The translations under genes and the position numbers were made by a program. A DNA stretch of 64,000 nucleotides from Pedobacter sp. Leaf216 (lineage in GTDB: Bacteria > Bacteroidota > Bacteroidia > Sphingobacteriales > Sphingobacteriaceae), in assembly GCF_001421515.1 (NCBI RefSeq), contig NZ_LMKM01000023.1, forward strand, positions 533,209 to 597,208. Direction: 5' to 3'. The notes under the pieces were generated by a model. The model was not told the origin of the DNA. It ran no database searches and saw only the letters and a list, made by a program, of their open reading frames with translations. Shown one piece after another: positions 1 through 9,216 of the stretch; positions within the stretch are counted from its first letter, which is position 1, and the number at the start of each line of letters is the position of its first letter.

Positions 1-1280
1 TAAATATCTTCATGACTGGCAATAAACATAATCCTTGATGGTAAAAAAACACTTTCAGATAAAGTGAGGTAACCATCATGTTCCAAGAATTTTAATGCAG
101 AAATTGTTTTTAAAACACTAATATTAAATCGTTTACAAAAATCAGCAATATCAAAGGTAAAAGTCAAACCCTCTCCTGCACCAAATGCAAGCTGGAAATA
201 ATTACCAAGATAATGATAGGTTTTTCTGATCTCATCTGGTGATGGAAAGCTATCAAGATACCTTGATTCCAGCCCTAAAACATCAGCGTTATTGGCCAAT
301 AGTACAGCATAACTTCGCTTTTCATCCCTGCCTGCCCTACCTGCTTCCTGGTAGTATGCCTCTAAACTTTCGGGTAAGTCTAAATGCACTACAAAGCGCA
401 CATCAGCTTTATCAATGCCCATTCCAAAGGCATTTGTAGCCACCATTATCCGGGTTTTGTTATTCTTCCAATCCTCTTGTTTTGCGAAACGCACATCACG
501 TTCCAGTCCGGCATGATAAAAATCGGCTTTAATTTGGTTGCGGTTTATAAAATTCGATACTTCTGCGGTTTCCCTACGGTTACGAACATAAACAAGGCCT
601 GTACCTTTAACATTTTGGCAAATATCAATCAGTTTTTTATACTTATCTTCATTACCGAAAACCACATAACTTAAATTATCTCTTGCAAAACTTTTAACAA
701 AAATCTGTGGATCTTTCATTTCCAGTTTTTCTACAATATCCTTTCGTACAAAATCAGTTGCTGTGGCAGTAAGTGCCAAAACCGGAACATTGGGAAGAAT
801 TTCGCGCAGTTTAGCAATTTGCTGATAAGGTGGGCGGAAATCGTAACCCCATTGCGAGATACAATGTGCTTCATCAACCGCAATTAAGTTTACATTCATA
901 TACGAAATGCGAACACGCACTAAATCAGCCAGTAAACGCTCGGGCGATAAATAAAGAAATTTAATTTTTCCATAAATGCAATTGTCTAGTAAAATATCGA
1001 TTTCTCGTTTTCCCATCCCTGCATAAATGGCAATTGCTTCAATACCTTTTGCTTTCAGGTTTTCTACCTGATCTTTCATGAGCGCAATTAAGGGCGAAAC
1101 AACAATACAGATTCCTTCTTTAACCAAGGCAGGCACCTGAAAACAGATTGATTTACCACCACCGGTAGGCAACAATGCCAAACTGTCTTTCCCCTCTAAA
1201 ACCGAAGAAATAATATCTTCTTGTAAGGGTCTGAAAGCCTGGTGTCCCCAATATTTTTGTAAAATCTCTATTGCTGTCAT
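1..1280 (-). CDS. recQ: RecQ-family ATP-dependent DNA helicase (3' end cut by window edge)
   Basis: Superfamily 2 3'-5' DNA helicase acting in recombinational repair and fork restart. The frame is open from the ATG at 1280 to the left edge, about 426 residues. Visible motifs are Walker A TGGGKS (residues 39-44), a DEAH box in AVDEAHC (near residue 135), the TATAT segment of motif III and QEAGRAGRD (motif VI), which is diagnostic of RecQ. The Zn-binding, winged-helix and any HRDC regions lie outside the window. A possible TAGTTTTG promoter element sits on the minus strand at 1301-1294, just upstream. The family call is firm; the C-terminal layout cannot be judged. Confidence 0.93.
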   Translation of the reverse strand, partial: MTAIEILQKYWGHQAFRPLQEDIISSVLEGKDSLALLPTGGGKSICFQVPALVKEGICIVVSPLIALMKDQVENLKAKGIEAIAIYAGMGKREIDILLDNCIYGKIKFLYLSPERLLADLVRVRISYMNVNLIAVDEAHCISQWGYDFRPPYQQIAKLREILPNVPVLALTATATDFVRKDIVEKLEMKDPQIFVKSFARDNLSYVVFGNEDKYKKLIDICQNVKGTGLVYVRNRRETAEVSNFINRNQIKADFYHAGLERDVRFAKQEDWKNNKTRIMVATNAFGMGIDKADVRFVVHLDLPESLEAYYQEAGRAGRDEKRSYAVLLANNADVLGLESRYLDSFPSPDEIRKTYHYLGNYFQLAFGAGEGLTFTFDIADFCKRFNISVLKTISALKFLEHDGYLTLSESVFLPSRIMFIASHEDI

Positions 1281-1636
1281 AAATCGGCAGTATCAAAACT
1301 ATACATTTAATCCAAAATCGCCATTTATTATTGCCATAAATTGAAAAAATCATCTATAAAAGATTATAACTTTGTTAAACAAGACAGTTACATGTTACAA
1401 ATACAGTTTGAAAATCATATTCTCTACGGAGTTGCGTCACCCTGTCTCAATTTCCATCAACAAATAAGGGTCTGAAAGCATGATAACGCTCAGCACAGCC
1501 TGGATTAATAAAAAATAATGCTTTATAAAGATCTTTAGCTAATTATTAAAAGAAGTAAAAAATGCTCACAATATTGAGATAAATACATTTTAACAAAACG
1601 ACCATACAAATTATTCAAATAACTATCCCTTACATA
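1281..1636. other. intergenic region between recQ and the amidohydrolase gene
   Basis: AT-rich gap between divergent genes. The only signals seen are the minus-strand TAGTTTTG near recQ and a plus-strand TAACTTTG at 1367-1374, about 260 bases before the next start. No credible ORF or repeat is present. Confidence 0.6.
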
Positions 1637-4600
1637 ATGAAACATCTCTATTTTCTATCCGCTCTTTCCCTATTATTTTTGTATTCTACTGCCCAGGAAA
1701 AAAAGTGGGACATTGAAAAATACCAGGGAACGACAAAAAATTTCACCCTAAACACAGATGAAGGCACCTGGATGAACCTCGATGTAAGTGCCGACGGACA
1801 GGAGATTGTTTTTGATTTATTAGGTGATATTTACGTAATGCCGATTACCGGTGGTGGTGCAAAATTAATTAGTGGCGGTGCGGCCTGGGATGTTCAACCT
1901 CGTTTTAGCCCGAATGGAAAATATATTTCTTACACAAGCGATAAAAGCGGTGGAGATAACATCTGGATAATGAACCGCGATGGTTCTGGCAAAAAACAGG
2001 TAACTAAAGAAAGTTTCAGGTTATTAAATAATGCCACATGGATGCCCAATAGCGAATACGTAGTTGCCAGAAAGCATTTTACAGCAGGCCGTTCTTTAGG
2101 GGCCGGCGAAATGTGGATGTACAATATAAACGGTGGTGATGGTGTACAACTAACCAAACGTAAAAACGATCAGCAAGATGCGGGTGAGCCCAATGTTTCG
2201 CCAGATGGCAGGTATCTCTATTTTAGTGAAGATGTTAGTCCGGGGCCTAATTTCGAATACAGTAAAGATCCCAATGGTACCATTTATGCTATCCGCCAGC
2301 TGGATTTAACCACAGGTAGATTAATTACCCTTATTGATGAACAGGGAGGGGCGTGCAGACCACAGGTTTCTCCGGATGGAAACTTGATTGCATTTGTAAA
2401 AAGGGTTAGGTTAAAATCTACTTTATATGTACAAAACCTTAAAACAGGTGAAGAATGGCCTATAAATGAAGATTTATCGCACGATCAGCAAGAAACATGG
2501 GCTATTTTTGGCGTATATCCAAATTTCGCCTGGACGCCTGATAGTAAAAGCCTCGTTTTTTATGCAAAAGGTAAAATCAGGAAAACCGAAATCGGCACAT
2601 TGATCAACAGCACCATTCCTTTTCAGGCAAATACCATTCAAACCGTTCAAAAAGCCTTACATTTTGAGCAGCAGGTTTATAATAATGAGTTTTCGGCTAA
2701 GATGTTAAGGCAATTAACTACTTCGCCAGATGGAAAAGTTGTTGTTTTTAACGCTGCCGGATTTTTATACAAACAAGAATTACCAGCCGGAACACCAGAA
2801 AGGTTAACTAATGGATTGGATTTCGAATTTGAACCTGCTTTTAGTCCTGACGGAAAATACATAGTTTATACCACCTGGAGTGATGAACTGCGTGGAGCAA
2901 TAAAACGAACCGACCTAAAATCGGGAAAAACCATTACGTTAAGTGATGAAAAAGGCTTTTATTATTCGCCACAATACTCTACCAAAGGCGATAAAATAGT
3001 TTTTAGGAAAGGAAGCGGAAACGATGTTTTAGGCTATAATTATGGTCGTGGAACGGGTATTTTTATCATGCCAGCCACCGGTGGTGCCAAAACATTGGTT
3101 TTAGATAATGGAATCCGTCCGCAATTTAACAATACCGATACCCGGATTTACTTCCAAAGTTATGCAGATGGCAAAAAAGCTTTAAAAAGTATCGATTTGA
3201 ATGGTGCAAATGAAAGAACGCATTTTACCTCTCAATATGCCAATCAATTCGTCATCAGTCCGGATAATAAACGGTTAGCATTTAACGAATTGTTTAATGT
3301 TTACATTACGCCAATGATCAATATTGGTACTGCACAGGATGCATCTGCAGGTAATAAAGCTATACCAGTTACAAAAGTAACCACCGATGGCGGAACATAT
3401 ATTCAATGGAGTGCCGACAGTAAAAATTTACATTGGACGTTAGGACCAAAATATTTTACTGTTGATGTAAACAGTGCTTTTAATTTTGATGGCACTACCC
3501 CTAAAACTGAAGCTTCGGCTATAGACATCAATCTGGTATTAAAATCCGATATCCCAACGGGTATAGTGGCATTAAAAGGTGCCAGAATCATTTCAATGAA
3601 AGGTGATGAGGTGATTGAAAACGGAACTATTGTTACGGATGGAAATAAAATTATGGCAATCGGAAAATCTGATGCCGTAAATGTTCCGGCCAATGCCAAA
3701 GTAATTGATGTGAATGGCAAAACCATTATGCCGGGCATTGTAGATGTGCATGCGCATTTACGCACCAGTCCGGATGGAATTACCCCTCAAAACGATTGGA
3801 GTTATATGGCAAATTTAGCTTTTGGGGTAACCACTTCACACGATCCATCAAGCAATACAGAAATGGTATTTAGCCAAAGCGAAATGCTTAAAGCTGGTAG
3901 AATGGTTGGACCAAGAGTTTTTTCAACAGGATCAATTTTATATGGTGCAGATGGTGACTTTAAAGTGGTAATTAACAGTTTGGATGATGCTTTAGCCAAT
4001 TTGAGAAGATTAAAAGCGGTAGGTGCATTCTCAGTAAAATCTTACAACCAACCCCGCAGAGAGCAACGCCAACAAATTTTAGAAGCTGCGCGCCAGTTAA
4101 AAATGGAAGTGGTGCCAGAGGGTGGATCTACTTTTTTCACCAATATGAATATGGTTGCCGATGGCCATACCGGAATTGAACACAGCATTCCTGTTTTGCC
4201 GGTATATAAAGATGTTACTACGCTTTGGAACAATACTGAAGTTGGCTATACCCCTACTTTAATTGTAGCTTATGGTGGCCAATGGGGCGAAAATTATTGG
4301 TACGACAGAACCAATGTTTGGGAAAACGAAAAATTAATGACGTATACTCCGCGTTCCATAATAGATGCAAGGGCCAGGCGCAGAACCACTTCAGAATATA
4401 GCGATTATAACCACATCGACATTGCAAAAGCTACCAAACAAATTGCCGATGGCGGTACAAAAGTTAATTTGGGTGCACATGGGCAGATACAGGGCTTAGG
4501 TGCTCATTGGGAGTTGTGGATGTTGGTACAAGGTGGTTTCAGTCCGCTACAAGCCATTAGGGCTGCAACGTTAAATGGAGCAGGTTATTTAGGCATGAGT

Positions 4601-4864
4601 AAAGAAATTGGCTCACTAGAAGTTGGCAAACTTGCTGATATGGTAATCATGGATGCCAATCCTCTGGATGATATCAGAAATTCGGAGAAAATTAAATTTG
4701 TAATGATCAATGGCAGACTTTACGATAGTGCTACGTTAAATGAGGTAGGTACCAGAGAAAAATTAAGGGGTAAGTTATGGTTTGAAAATAGCAGGGGAAA
4801 TGGATATATTATTCCAAATGGAGAATCAGAAACCTGGACTTTTACTGTGCCACATTGTGATTAA
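1637..4864 (+). CDS. secreted amidohydrolase with N-terminal TolB-like beta-propeller
   Basis: A 1075-residue exported hydrolase. A signal peptide (residues 1-19, ending STAQ) is followed by repeated PD40/WD40-like blades such as SPDGRYLYFS and SPDGKYIVYT over about residues 40-620, then an amidohydrolase-1 metal-dependent domain (about 640-1050). His705-Ala-His707 is the HxH metal motif; Lys801, His844, His849 and His948 are candidate further ligands. Propeller plus amidohydrolase is a known Bacteroidota arrangement, thought to act on peptides or other cyclic amides, but the substrate is not evident. It appears monocistronic. Family is confident, substrate unknown. Confidence 0.88.
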   Translation: MKHLYFLSALSLLFLYSTAQEKKWDIEKYQGTTKNFTLNTDEGTWMNLDVSADGQEIVFDLLGDIYVMPITGGGAKLISGGAAWDVQPRFSPNGKYISYTSDKSGGDNIWIMNRDGSGKKQVTKESFRLLNNATWMPNSEYVVARKHFTAGRSLGAGEMWMYNINGGDGVQLTKRKNDQQDAGEPNVSPDGRYLYFSEDVSPGPNFEYSKDPNGTIYAIRQLDLTTGRLITLIDEQGGACRPQVSPDGNLIAFVKRVRLKSTLYVQNLKTGEEWPINEDLSHDQQETWAIFGVYPNFAWTPDSKSLVFYAKGKIRKTEIGTLINSTIPFQANTIQTVQKALHFEQQVYNNEFSAKMLRQLTTSPDGKVVVFNAAGFLYKQELPAGTPERLTNGLDFEFEPAFSPDGKYIVYTTWSDELRGAIKRTDLKSGKTITLSDEKGFYYSPQYSTKGDKIVFRKGSGNDVLGYNYGRGTGIFIMPATGGAKTLVLDNGIRPQFNNTDTRIYFQSYADGKKALKSIDLNGANERTHFTSQYANQFVISPDNKRLAFNELFNVYITPMINIGTAQDASAGNKAIPVTKVTTDGGTYIQWSADSKNLHWTLGPKYFTVDVNSAFNFDGTTPKTEASAIDINLVLKSDIPTGIVALKGARIISMKGDEVIENGTIVTDGNKIMAIGKSDAVNVPANAKVIDVNGKTIMPGIVDVHAHLRTSPDGITPQNDWSYMANLAFGVTTSHDPSSNTEMVFSQSEMLKAGRMVGPRVFSTGSILYGADGDFKVVINSLDDALANLRRLKAVGAFSVKSYNQPRREQRQQILEAARQLKMEVVPEGGSTFFTNMNMVADGHTGIEHSIPVLPVYKDVTTLWNNTEVGYTPTLIVAYGGQWGENYWYDRTNVWENEKLMTYTPRSIIDARARRRTTSEYSDYNHIDIAKATKQIADGGTKVNLGAHGQIQGLGAHWELWMLVQGGFSPLQAIRAATLNGAGYLGMSKEIGSLEVGKLADMVIMDANPLDDIRNSEKIKFVMINGRLYDSATLNEVGTREKLRGKLWFENSRGNGYIIPNGESETWTFTVPHCD

Positions 4865-4901
4865 TTTTTTTAGCATAATAACCTAATATTGAGTAAATTT
4901 G
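4865..4901 (+). promoter_or_regulatory. Bacteroidota promoter of the toxin-antitoxin pair
   Basis: TTTTTTTAG at 4865-4873, 20 bases, then TAAATTTG at 4894-4901, matching the TAnnTTTG -7 element. The antitoxin ATG follows after only 4 bases, so transcription should begin at or next to the start codon. Confidence 0.6.
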
Positions 4902-4905
4902 ATTT

Positions 4906-5127
4906 ATGGAAACAGTACTGATTCAGATTAATAACAATAAGGCATACCAACTCCTAAAAGATTTGGAGGATTTAAATATTGTAAAAGTTTTAAAGAAAAC
5001 GGTACTGACTGAGAAAAAAAAATCAGCCCATGATTTTATAGGGCTGATTTCAAAATCGGATATGGATCTCATTGATAAAGCCATTGAAGAAGATTGTGGA
5101 AATATCGACTTAGATGGCTGGAAATAG
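4906..5127 (+). CDS. antitoxin of a VapBC-like toxin-antitoxin pair
   Basis: A 73-residue acidic-tailed protein immediately upstream of a PIN-domain toxin and overlapping it by 14 bases, the usual antitoxin-first order. The N-terminal half (METVLIQINNNKAYQLLKDL) may form the DNA-binding or dimer part. The C-terminal half (SKSDMDLIDKAIEEDCGN) resembles toxin-wrapping tails. No classical AbrB, RHH or HTH motif is obvious, so the call rests on size, overlap and partner. It would neutralise the toxin and probably autorepress the promoter abutting its start codon. Confidence 0.8.
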   Translation: METVLIQINNNKAYQLLKDLEDLNIVKVLKKTVLTEKKKSAHDFIGLISKSDMDLIDKAIEEDCGNIDLDGWK

Positions 5128-5503
5128 GGTTTTATTGGATACCAATATCATATCAGCATTATTTAAAGGAGATATTACTGTTGCAAATCATATTGATAAA
5201 TCAGAAGTATACTTATCTTCTATTATCATTGGGGAACTTTGTTATGGTACTGAATATTCAACCAAAATCCAGCAGAATATTTCCAACATTAAACAGCTAA
5301 TTTCAGCTTACGAAGTTTTAATTATCGATGATGAAACAGCGCTTATTTATGGTAAAATTAAGGCAGATTTAAGAAGAAAAGGCACTCCGATCCCTGAAAA
5401 TGACATTTGGATCGCATCTACTGCAATACAACACAAGCTAAAGCTAAGCACAAGGGATAAACATTTCTTAAAAATCGAAGGGTTAAAAACGTTAGCTTGG
5501 TAA
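5114..5503 (+). CDS. PIN-domain ribonuclease toxin, VapC family
   Basis: 129 residues, the usual size of a VapC toxin. The PIN-domain acidic residues are visible: Asp9 in LLDTNIIS, Glu41 in GELCYG, Asp97 in ENDIWIAS and Asp115 in STRDKHF. VapC toxins are Mg-dependent endoribonucleases that cleave tRNA or rRNA when the antitoxin is lost. Translation starts inside the antitoxin gene (14-base overlap), implying translational coupling. All expected acidic residues are present, so it is probably active. The RNA target cannot be told from sequence. Confidence 0.9.
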   Translation: MAGNRVLLDTNIISALFKGDITVANHIDKSEVYLSSIIIGELCYGTEYSTKIQQNISNIKQLISAYEVLIIDDETALIYGKIKADLRRKGTPIPENDIWIASTAIQHKLKLSTRDKHFLKIEGLKTLAW

Positions 5504-5593
5504 GTCGAATAAATCTTTAAGCCTGCATTTATTTAATAAATAGGTAATCATTTAATATAAGTTAAACACCTCATCTATTTACAATTTGCTTAT

Positions 5594-5857
5594 ATGAAAC
5601 CCAACAAGCGCTATACCATTGCCTGTGTTATATTTTTAATACTTAGTATACTTGTATTTTCCTATAGCGGCTATTACATTCTGGGGATACAAACGGTAAA
5701 CTTATTCCTGGCACTGATTGCGATGGCTTTTATCACCTCTTTCATTGCGGTGATTAAAGATCGGAAATCTACGCCATCCTGGTTATTGCTGATCTTAAAT
5801 TCAATTATATTGATCTGCATCCTCTATTTCCTTACACATTTTAAAATGAAGATGTAA
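5594..5857 (+). CDS. small hypothetical membrane protein
   Basis: 87 residues with three predicted transmembrane segments (about 9-28, 33-53 and 62-82) separated by short charged loops, with a basic C-terminus. A near-consensus TACAATTTG lies about 6 bases upstream of the ATG. I do not recognise the family. It stands alone between the toxin-antitoxin pair and a convergent radical SAM gene. The hydrophobic pattern and the promoter-like motif support a real gene, but no function can be assigned. Confidence 0.55.
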   Translation: MKPNKRYTIACVIFLILSILVFSYSGYYILGIQTVNLFLALIAMAFITSFIAVIKDRKSTPSWLLLILNSIILICILYFLTHFKMKM

Positions 5858-5979
5858 GGCTGATTCCATCTTTAAATTATTGATCATCCTCCCCATACCG
5901 CAGCGGAATGGAGAGATAGACATACATAGATTTGTCGACTTCGTTGCAATCGCTCGAAATGAAGATTTATAATAAGAAT

Positions 5980-8181
5980 TTACAAAACCAATAAACCGTA
6001 TTCTCTCAAAGTATTAATAGGTTTTGAATACCAAAAAAGTTCGAAATTTTCCATTTCCTGTTCAAAATCTATTTTAACTTCTTGAAAAGTAAGCACCTTT
6101 TCATTATCTATCGAAACCTTATCTAAAATAGCATTCAGCCACTCTCCTTCTTTTTTATTGGTTTGTACCGTAAAAGTTTCCTTTTTATCGTGGAAGGTAA
6201 GCGATGCCATTTCCCAGGTATGGCCTTTTTTAGATTTTGTAAAGTAACTGGTGGCAGGCTTACCACCTATCCATACTACTTTTGCAGTTGGTTTGGTGTT
6301 AAACTGATCTCCGTTGTTTAAAGCTTTCTCAATAAAATCGGCAGGAATTTTTGTTCTAGGGATTTTGAAATCGAACCAATCCTGAAGTTCGTAATCAAAA
6401 CATATTCCATGCATGAAGTTAAAAAGTGATTTCTTTAAACCAAAGCTAAATTTATTATGATCAATACCTGTTTTATCGGTGTAGTTTATATCGTTATTGG
6501 CAAAAGAACCAATTGCTTCAGTATCCTTTACCACGCCAAATTTTTCCGGGTACATCCCCACCGGACTATGGGCCGTCATGGCAAATTGGTGCCAAAAACC
6601 CGATTGTAATATCCCAACTTCAAACAACTGGCGTACCATTTCTAAGCTATCAACTGTTTCCTGTATGGTTTGGGTAGGATAGCCATACATTAAATACGCA
6701 TGTACCATTATTCCTGCTTCAGTAAAATTACGGGTAACTTTTGCTACCTGCTCTACTGTTACGCCCTTATCAATTAGTTTTAACAGGCGATCTGATGCTA
6801 CTTCCAATCCACCAGAAACAGCAATACATCCCGATGCCTTTAATAATAAGCACAAATCTTGCGTAAAGCTTTTTTCAAAACGAATATTTGTCCACCAGGT
6901 TACAGCCAATTGTCTTCTGATGATTTCCAAGGCAACTTCGCGCATTAACGCGGGCGGTGCAGCTTCATCAACAAAATGGAAACCATTTTGTCCTGTTTTC
7001 GCATATAAATCCTCAATACGGTCTACAATTAATTTGGCTGCAACAGGTTCATAAACCTTAATATAATCAAGAGAAATGTCGCAAAAAGTACATTTACCCC
7101 AATAACAGCCATGCGCCATGGTAAGTTTATTCCATCGTCCATCGCTCCACATGCGGTGCATCGGGTTAACAATTTCGATTACTGAAATGTATTTATCCAA
7201 CAATAATCCTGTATAATCGGGTGTTCCTACATCAGCCTGCTTGTAATCGTTTCTGAAGGCATCATTGCGGTAAACAACTTTACCGTTTTCTAACAAGAAA
7301 GTTCTTTTATAAAAATGTGCTTCTGTTGGGAAAGGATGTGTGATATTATGGTATAAAAGTTCAATTGGTAATTCGCCATCATCTAAAGTGATGAAATCAA
7401 AAAATTCAAAAACCCTCGCATCCGATAGTGACCTTAACTCTGTATTTGGAAAACCACCACCCATAGAAATCTTAATCTCCGGATGGTTTGCCTTAATCCA
7501 TTGCGCGCAACGGAATGCGCTATACAAATTACCCGGAAAAGGAACAGAAATTAAAAATAATTTTGGCTGAACGGCCTCAATCTTTTCTTTCAAAACCGAA
7601 ATCAGAATTCGATCAATATATGTCGGCTCTTTTATCAAAGCACCATATAATTCATCAAACGAATTGGCACTTCTGCCTAAACGCTCTGCATAACGGCTAA
7701 AACCGAAATTTTCATCAATACATTCAACTATATAATCAGATATATCTTCGAGATAAAGTGTGGCAAGATGTTTGGCTTTATCTTGCGTACCCATGGCACC
7801 AAAAGCCCAATCCAATTCTTCTAAAGTTGAAAAACGAGAAGCTTGAGGAAGAAAATCATCACTACAGATCTGCAAAGCCAATGTTGGGTTTTTTCCTTGT
7901 AAAAAGGCAATTACAGCATCAATAGTTTTTAAATATTCATTTTTGAGTGCAAAAATCCTTTTCGAGTTATCGCTTTTTGGAAGAAGATTATCTTCTGTTT
8001 GGATAAATAAATCTTGCAGTCCTTTTTTAGAAAAAAGCCTTAAAATAACTTCAATTCCCAAATCTGCTTGTGTAGAACTGATATTTTTAGTGTTTAGAAA
8101 ACCTTTTATATACGCTGTTGCTGGATATGGAGTATTCAGTTGGGTAAATGGTGGCGTAATTGCAAGTATATCGGTTTTCAA
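5980..8181 (-). CDS. B12-binding-domain radical SAM protein
   Basis: 733 residues. The N-terminal third has a cobalamin-binding Rossmann-like region (LISVPFPGNLY and ISMGGGFPNTE), followed by a radical SAM core. The cluster motif is CYWGKCTFC near residues 358-366, a CX4CX2C spacing rather than the textbook CX3CX2C. Later GGLEVASDRLL and YLMYGYPTQT fit SAM-binding strands. Members of this superfamily do methylations and rearrangements on lipids, peptides or antibiotics. There is no biosynthetic neighbour to suggest a substrate. It appears monocistronic and convergent with the small membrane gene. Confidence 0.88.
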   Translation of the reverse strand: MKTDILAITPPFTQLNTPYPATAYIKGFLNTKNISSTQADLGIEVILRLFSKKGLQDLFIQTEDNLLPKSDNSKRIFALKNEYLKTIDAVIAFLQGKNPTLALQICSDDFLPQASRFSTLEELDWAFGAMGTQDKAKHLATLYLEDISDYIVECIDENFGFSRYAERLGRSANSFDELYGALIKEPTYIDRILISVLKEKIEAVQPKLFLISVPFPGNLYSAFRCAQWIKANHPEIKISMGGGFPNTELRSLSDARVFEFFDFITLDDGELPIELLYHNITHPFPTEAHFYKRTFLLENGKVVYRNDAFRNDYKQADVGTPDYTGLLLDKYISVIEIVNPMHRMWSDGRWNKLTMAHGCYWGKCTFCDISLDYIKVYEPVAAKLIVDRIEDLYAKTGQNGFHFVDEAAPPALMREVALEIIRRQLAVTWWTNIRFEKSFTQDLCLLLKASGCIAVSGGLEVASDRLLKLIDKGVTVEQVAKVTRNFTEAGIMVHAYLMYGYPTQTIQETVDSLEMVRQLFEVGILQSGFWHQFAMTAHSPVGMYPEKFGVVKDTEAIGSFANNDINYTDKTGIDHNKFSFGLKKSLFNFMHGICFDYELQDWFDFKIPRTKIPADFIEKALNNGDQFNTKPTAKVVWIGGKPATSYFTKSKKGHTWEMASLTFHDKKETFTVQTNKKEGEWLNAILDKVSIDNEKVLTFQEVKIDFEQEMENFELFWYSKPINTLREYGLLVL

Positions 8182-8378
8182 GAAGGATTGTTTTTTCTTG
8201 CAAAAGTACGGGAATTATTAATAGCGTAGTAACCCTATCCGGATTTTACATCTTGATCAAGGTCTATTATGCGTAAAAGATGCTAAAATAAATTCAGCGT
8301 GAATAATCGATGACGCAATTTTAAACTAAAACCGCTATGTAAACGTTTTAACAATACATCAACGCATTTTCTACCTGA

Positions 8379-9095
8379 ATGAAAGTTTTTTGTTTTTTCT
8401 TCCTGATGCTCTTCGTGCAAATCAGCTTTGCGCAAAAAGCATTTGTATTTCCTAAAATTAAAGCGCAAGGTACTTCTGCTGAACAATTTACACCTGCCAA
8501 CTGGACCGCTATTGATCGGGTTTATGGTGACCTTAACAATGATGCGACAGATGATTTAGCTTTGGTTTTTGAATTTAACAAACCAATAGATGAAACACGC
8601 GTTTATGGCGACAACAATACCGATATCATAAAAGAAACGCAAAAGCCGAGAATATTGGCCCTTTTTTTTAAAGATAAATCATCAGGAGCGTATCATTTAT
8701 CAACCCAGAACAATGACTTTATTCTTCGATCAGAAGAAGGAGGTAAATTAGGCGATCCACTACAACAAATTGCCATTAAAGATCAACAACTTTATCTGCG
8801 CTTTCAAGGTGGCTCTGAGTGGCGTTGGGAATTGGGCTATACTTTTAAATTCGAAAATAAAGACTGGTTTTTAACAAGTGCAATCAATCTTTATTTTAAC
8901 CAAAACAGCGGCGATATGACCGAAAGGATTTACGATTTCAAAACGCGTGAATTATTTACCACCGTTGGCAACCTGCACAGAAGAGATATTGCGAACCGGA
9001 GAACGAGTGAGGTTTTATACTTTTCTCAAATGAGGACTTTCAAAACCTTTAAAAAGCCATGGGCATGGGAAGTAATGCCTAATGTTTATTTGTAG
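8379..9095 (+). CDS. secreted hypothetical protein with FG-GAP/VCBS-like segment
   Basis: 238 residues with a signal peptide (about 1-18, ending SFAQ). The segment YGDLNNDATDDLALVFE resembles an FG-GAP/VCBS calcium-binding loop (DxNxDxxxD), followed by strand-rich sequence with many aromatic residues. It is likely a periplasmic or outer-membrane lipid-exposed protein. No catalytic motif is seen and I do not recognise a named family. It is divergent from the radical SAM gene and probably ends at the hairpin near 9100-9137. Confidence 0.75.
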   Translation: MKVFCFFFLMLFVQISFAQKAFVFPKIKAQGTSAEQFTPANWTAIDRVYGDLNNDATDDLALVFEFNKPIDETRVYGDNNTDIIKETQKPRILALFFKDKSSGAYHLSTQNNDFILRSEEGGKLGDPLQQIAIKDQQLYLRFQGGSEWRWELGYTFKFENKDWFLTSAINLYFNQNSGDMTERIYDFKTRELFTTVGNLHRRDIANRRTSEVLYFSQMRTFKTFKKPWAWEVMPNVYL

Positions 9096-9097
9096 TG

Positions 9098-9137
9098 AAA
9101 CTAACCTCACAAGCTTTAGAAACTTGCGGAGTTTATT
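9098..9137. terminator. candidate hairpin between convergent genes
   Basis: An imperfect stem pairs CCTCACAAG with CTTGCGGAG, flanked by AAACT and AGTTT, then TTTTAG. It lies between genes that end facing each other. The stem has bulges, so this is only a candidate. Confidence 0.4.
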
Positions 9138-9216
9138 TTAGCTTCCCTCTAAGAACCTCCAAACACTGATCACTTTCTTAACTTTCTACAGGTGAAGCAA
9201 TTATAAAATTTTACAG

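Noticed and set aside
239-674. Two ORFs on the plus strand inside the recQ region
   Set aside because: They are antisense to a continuous recQ reading frame with clear helicase motifs.
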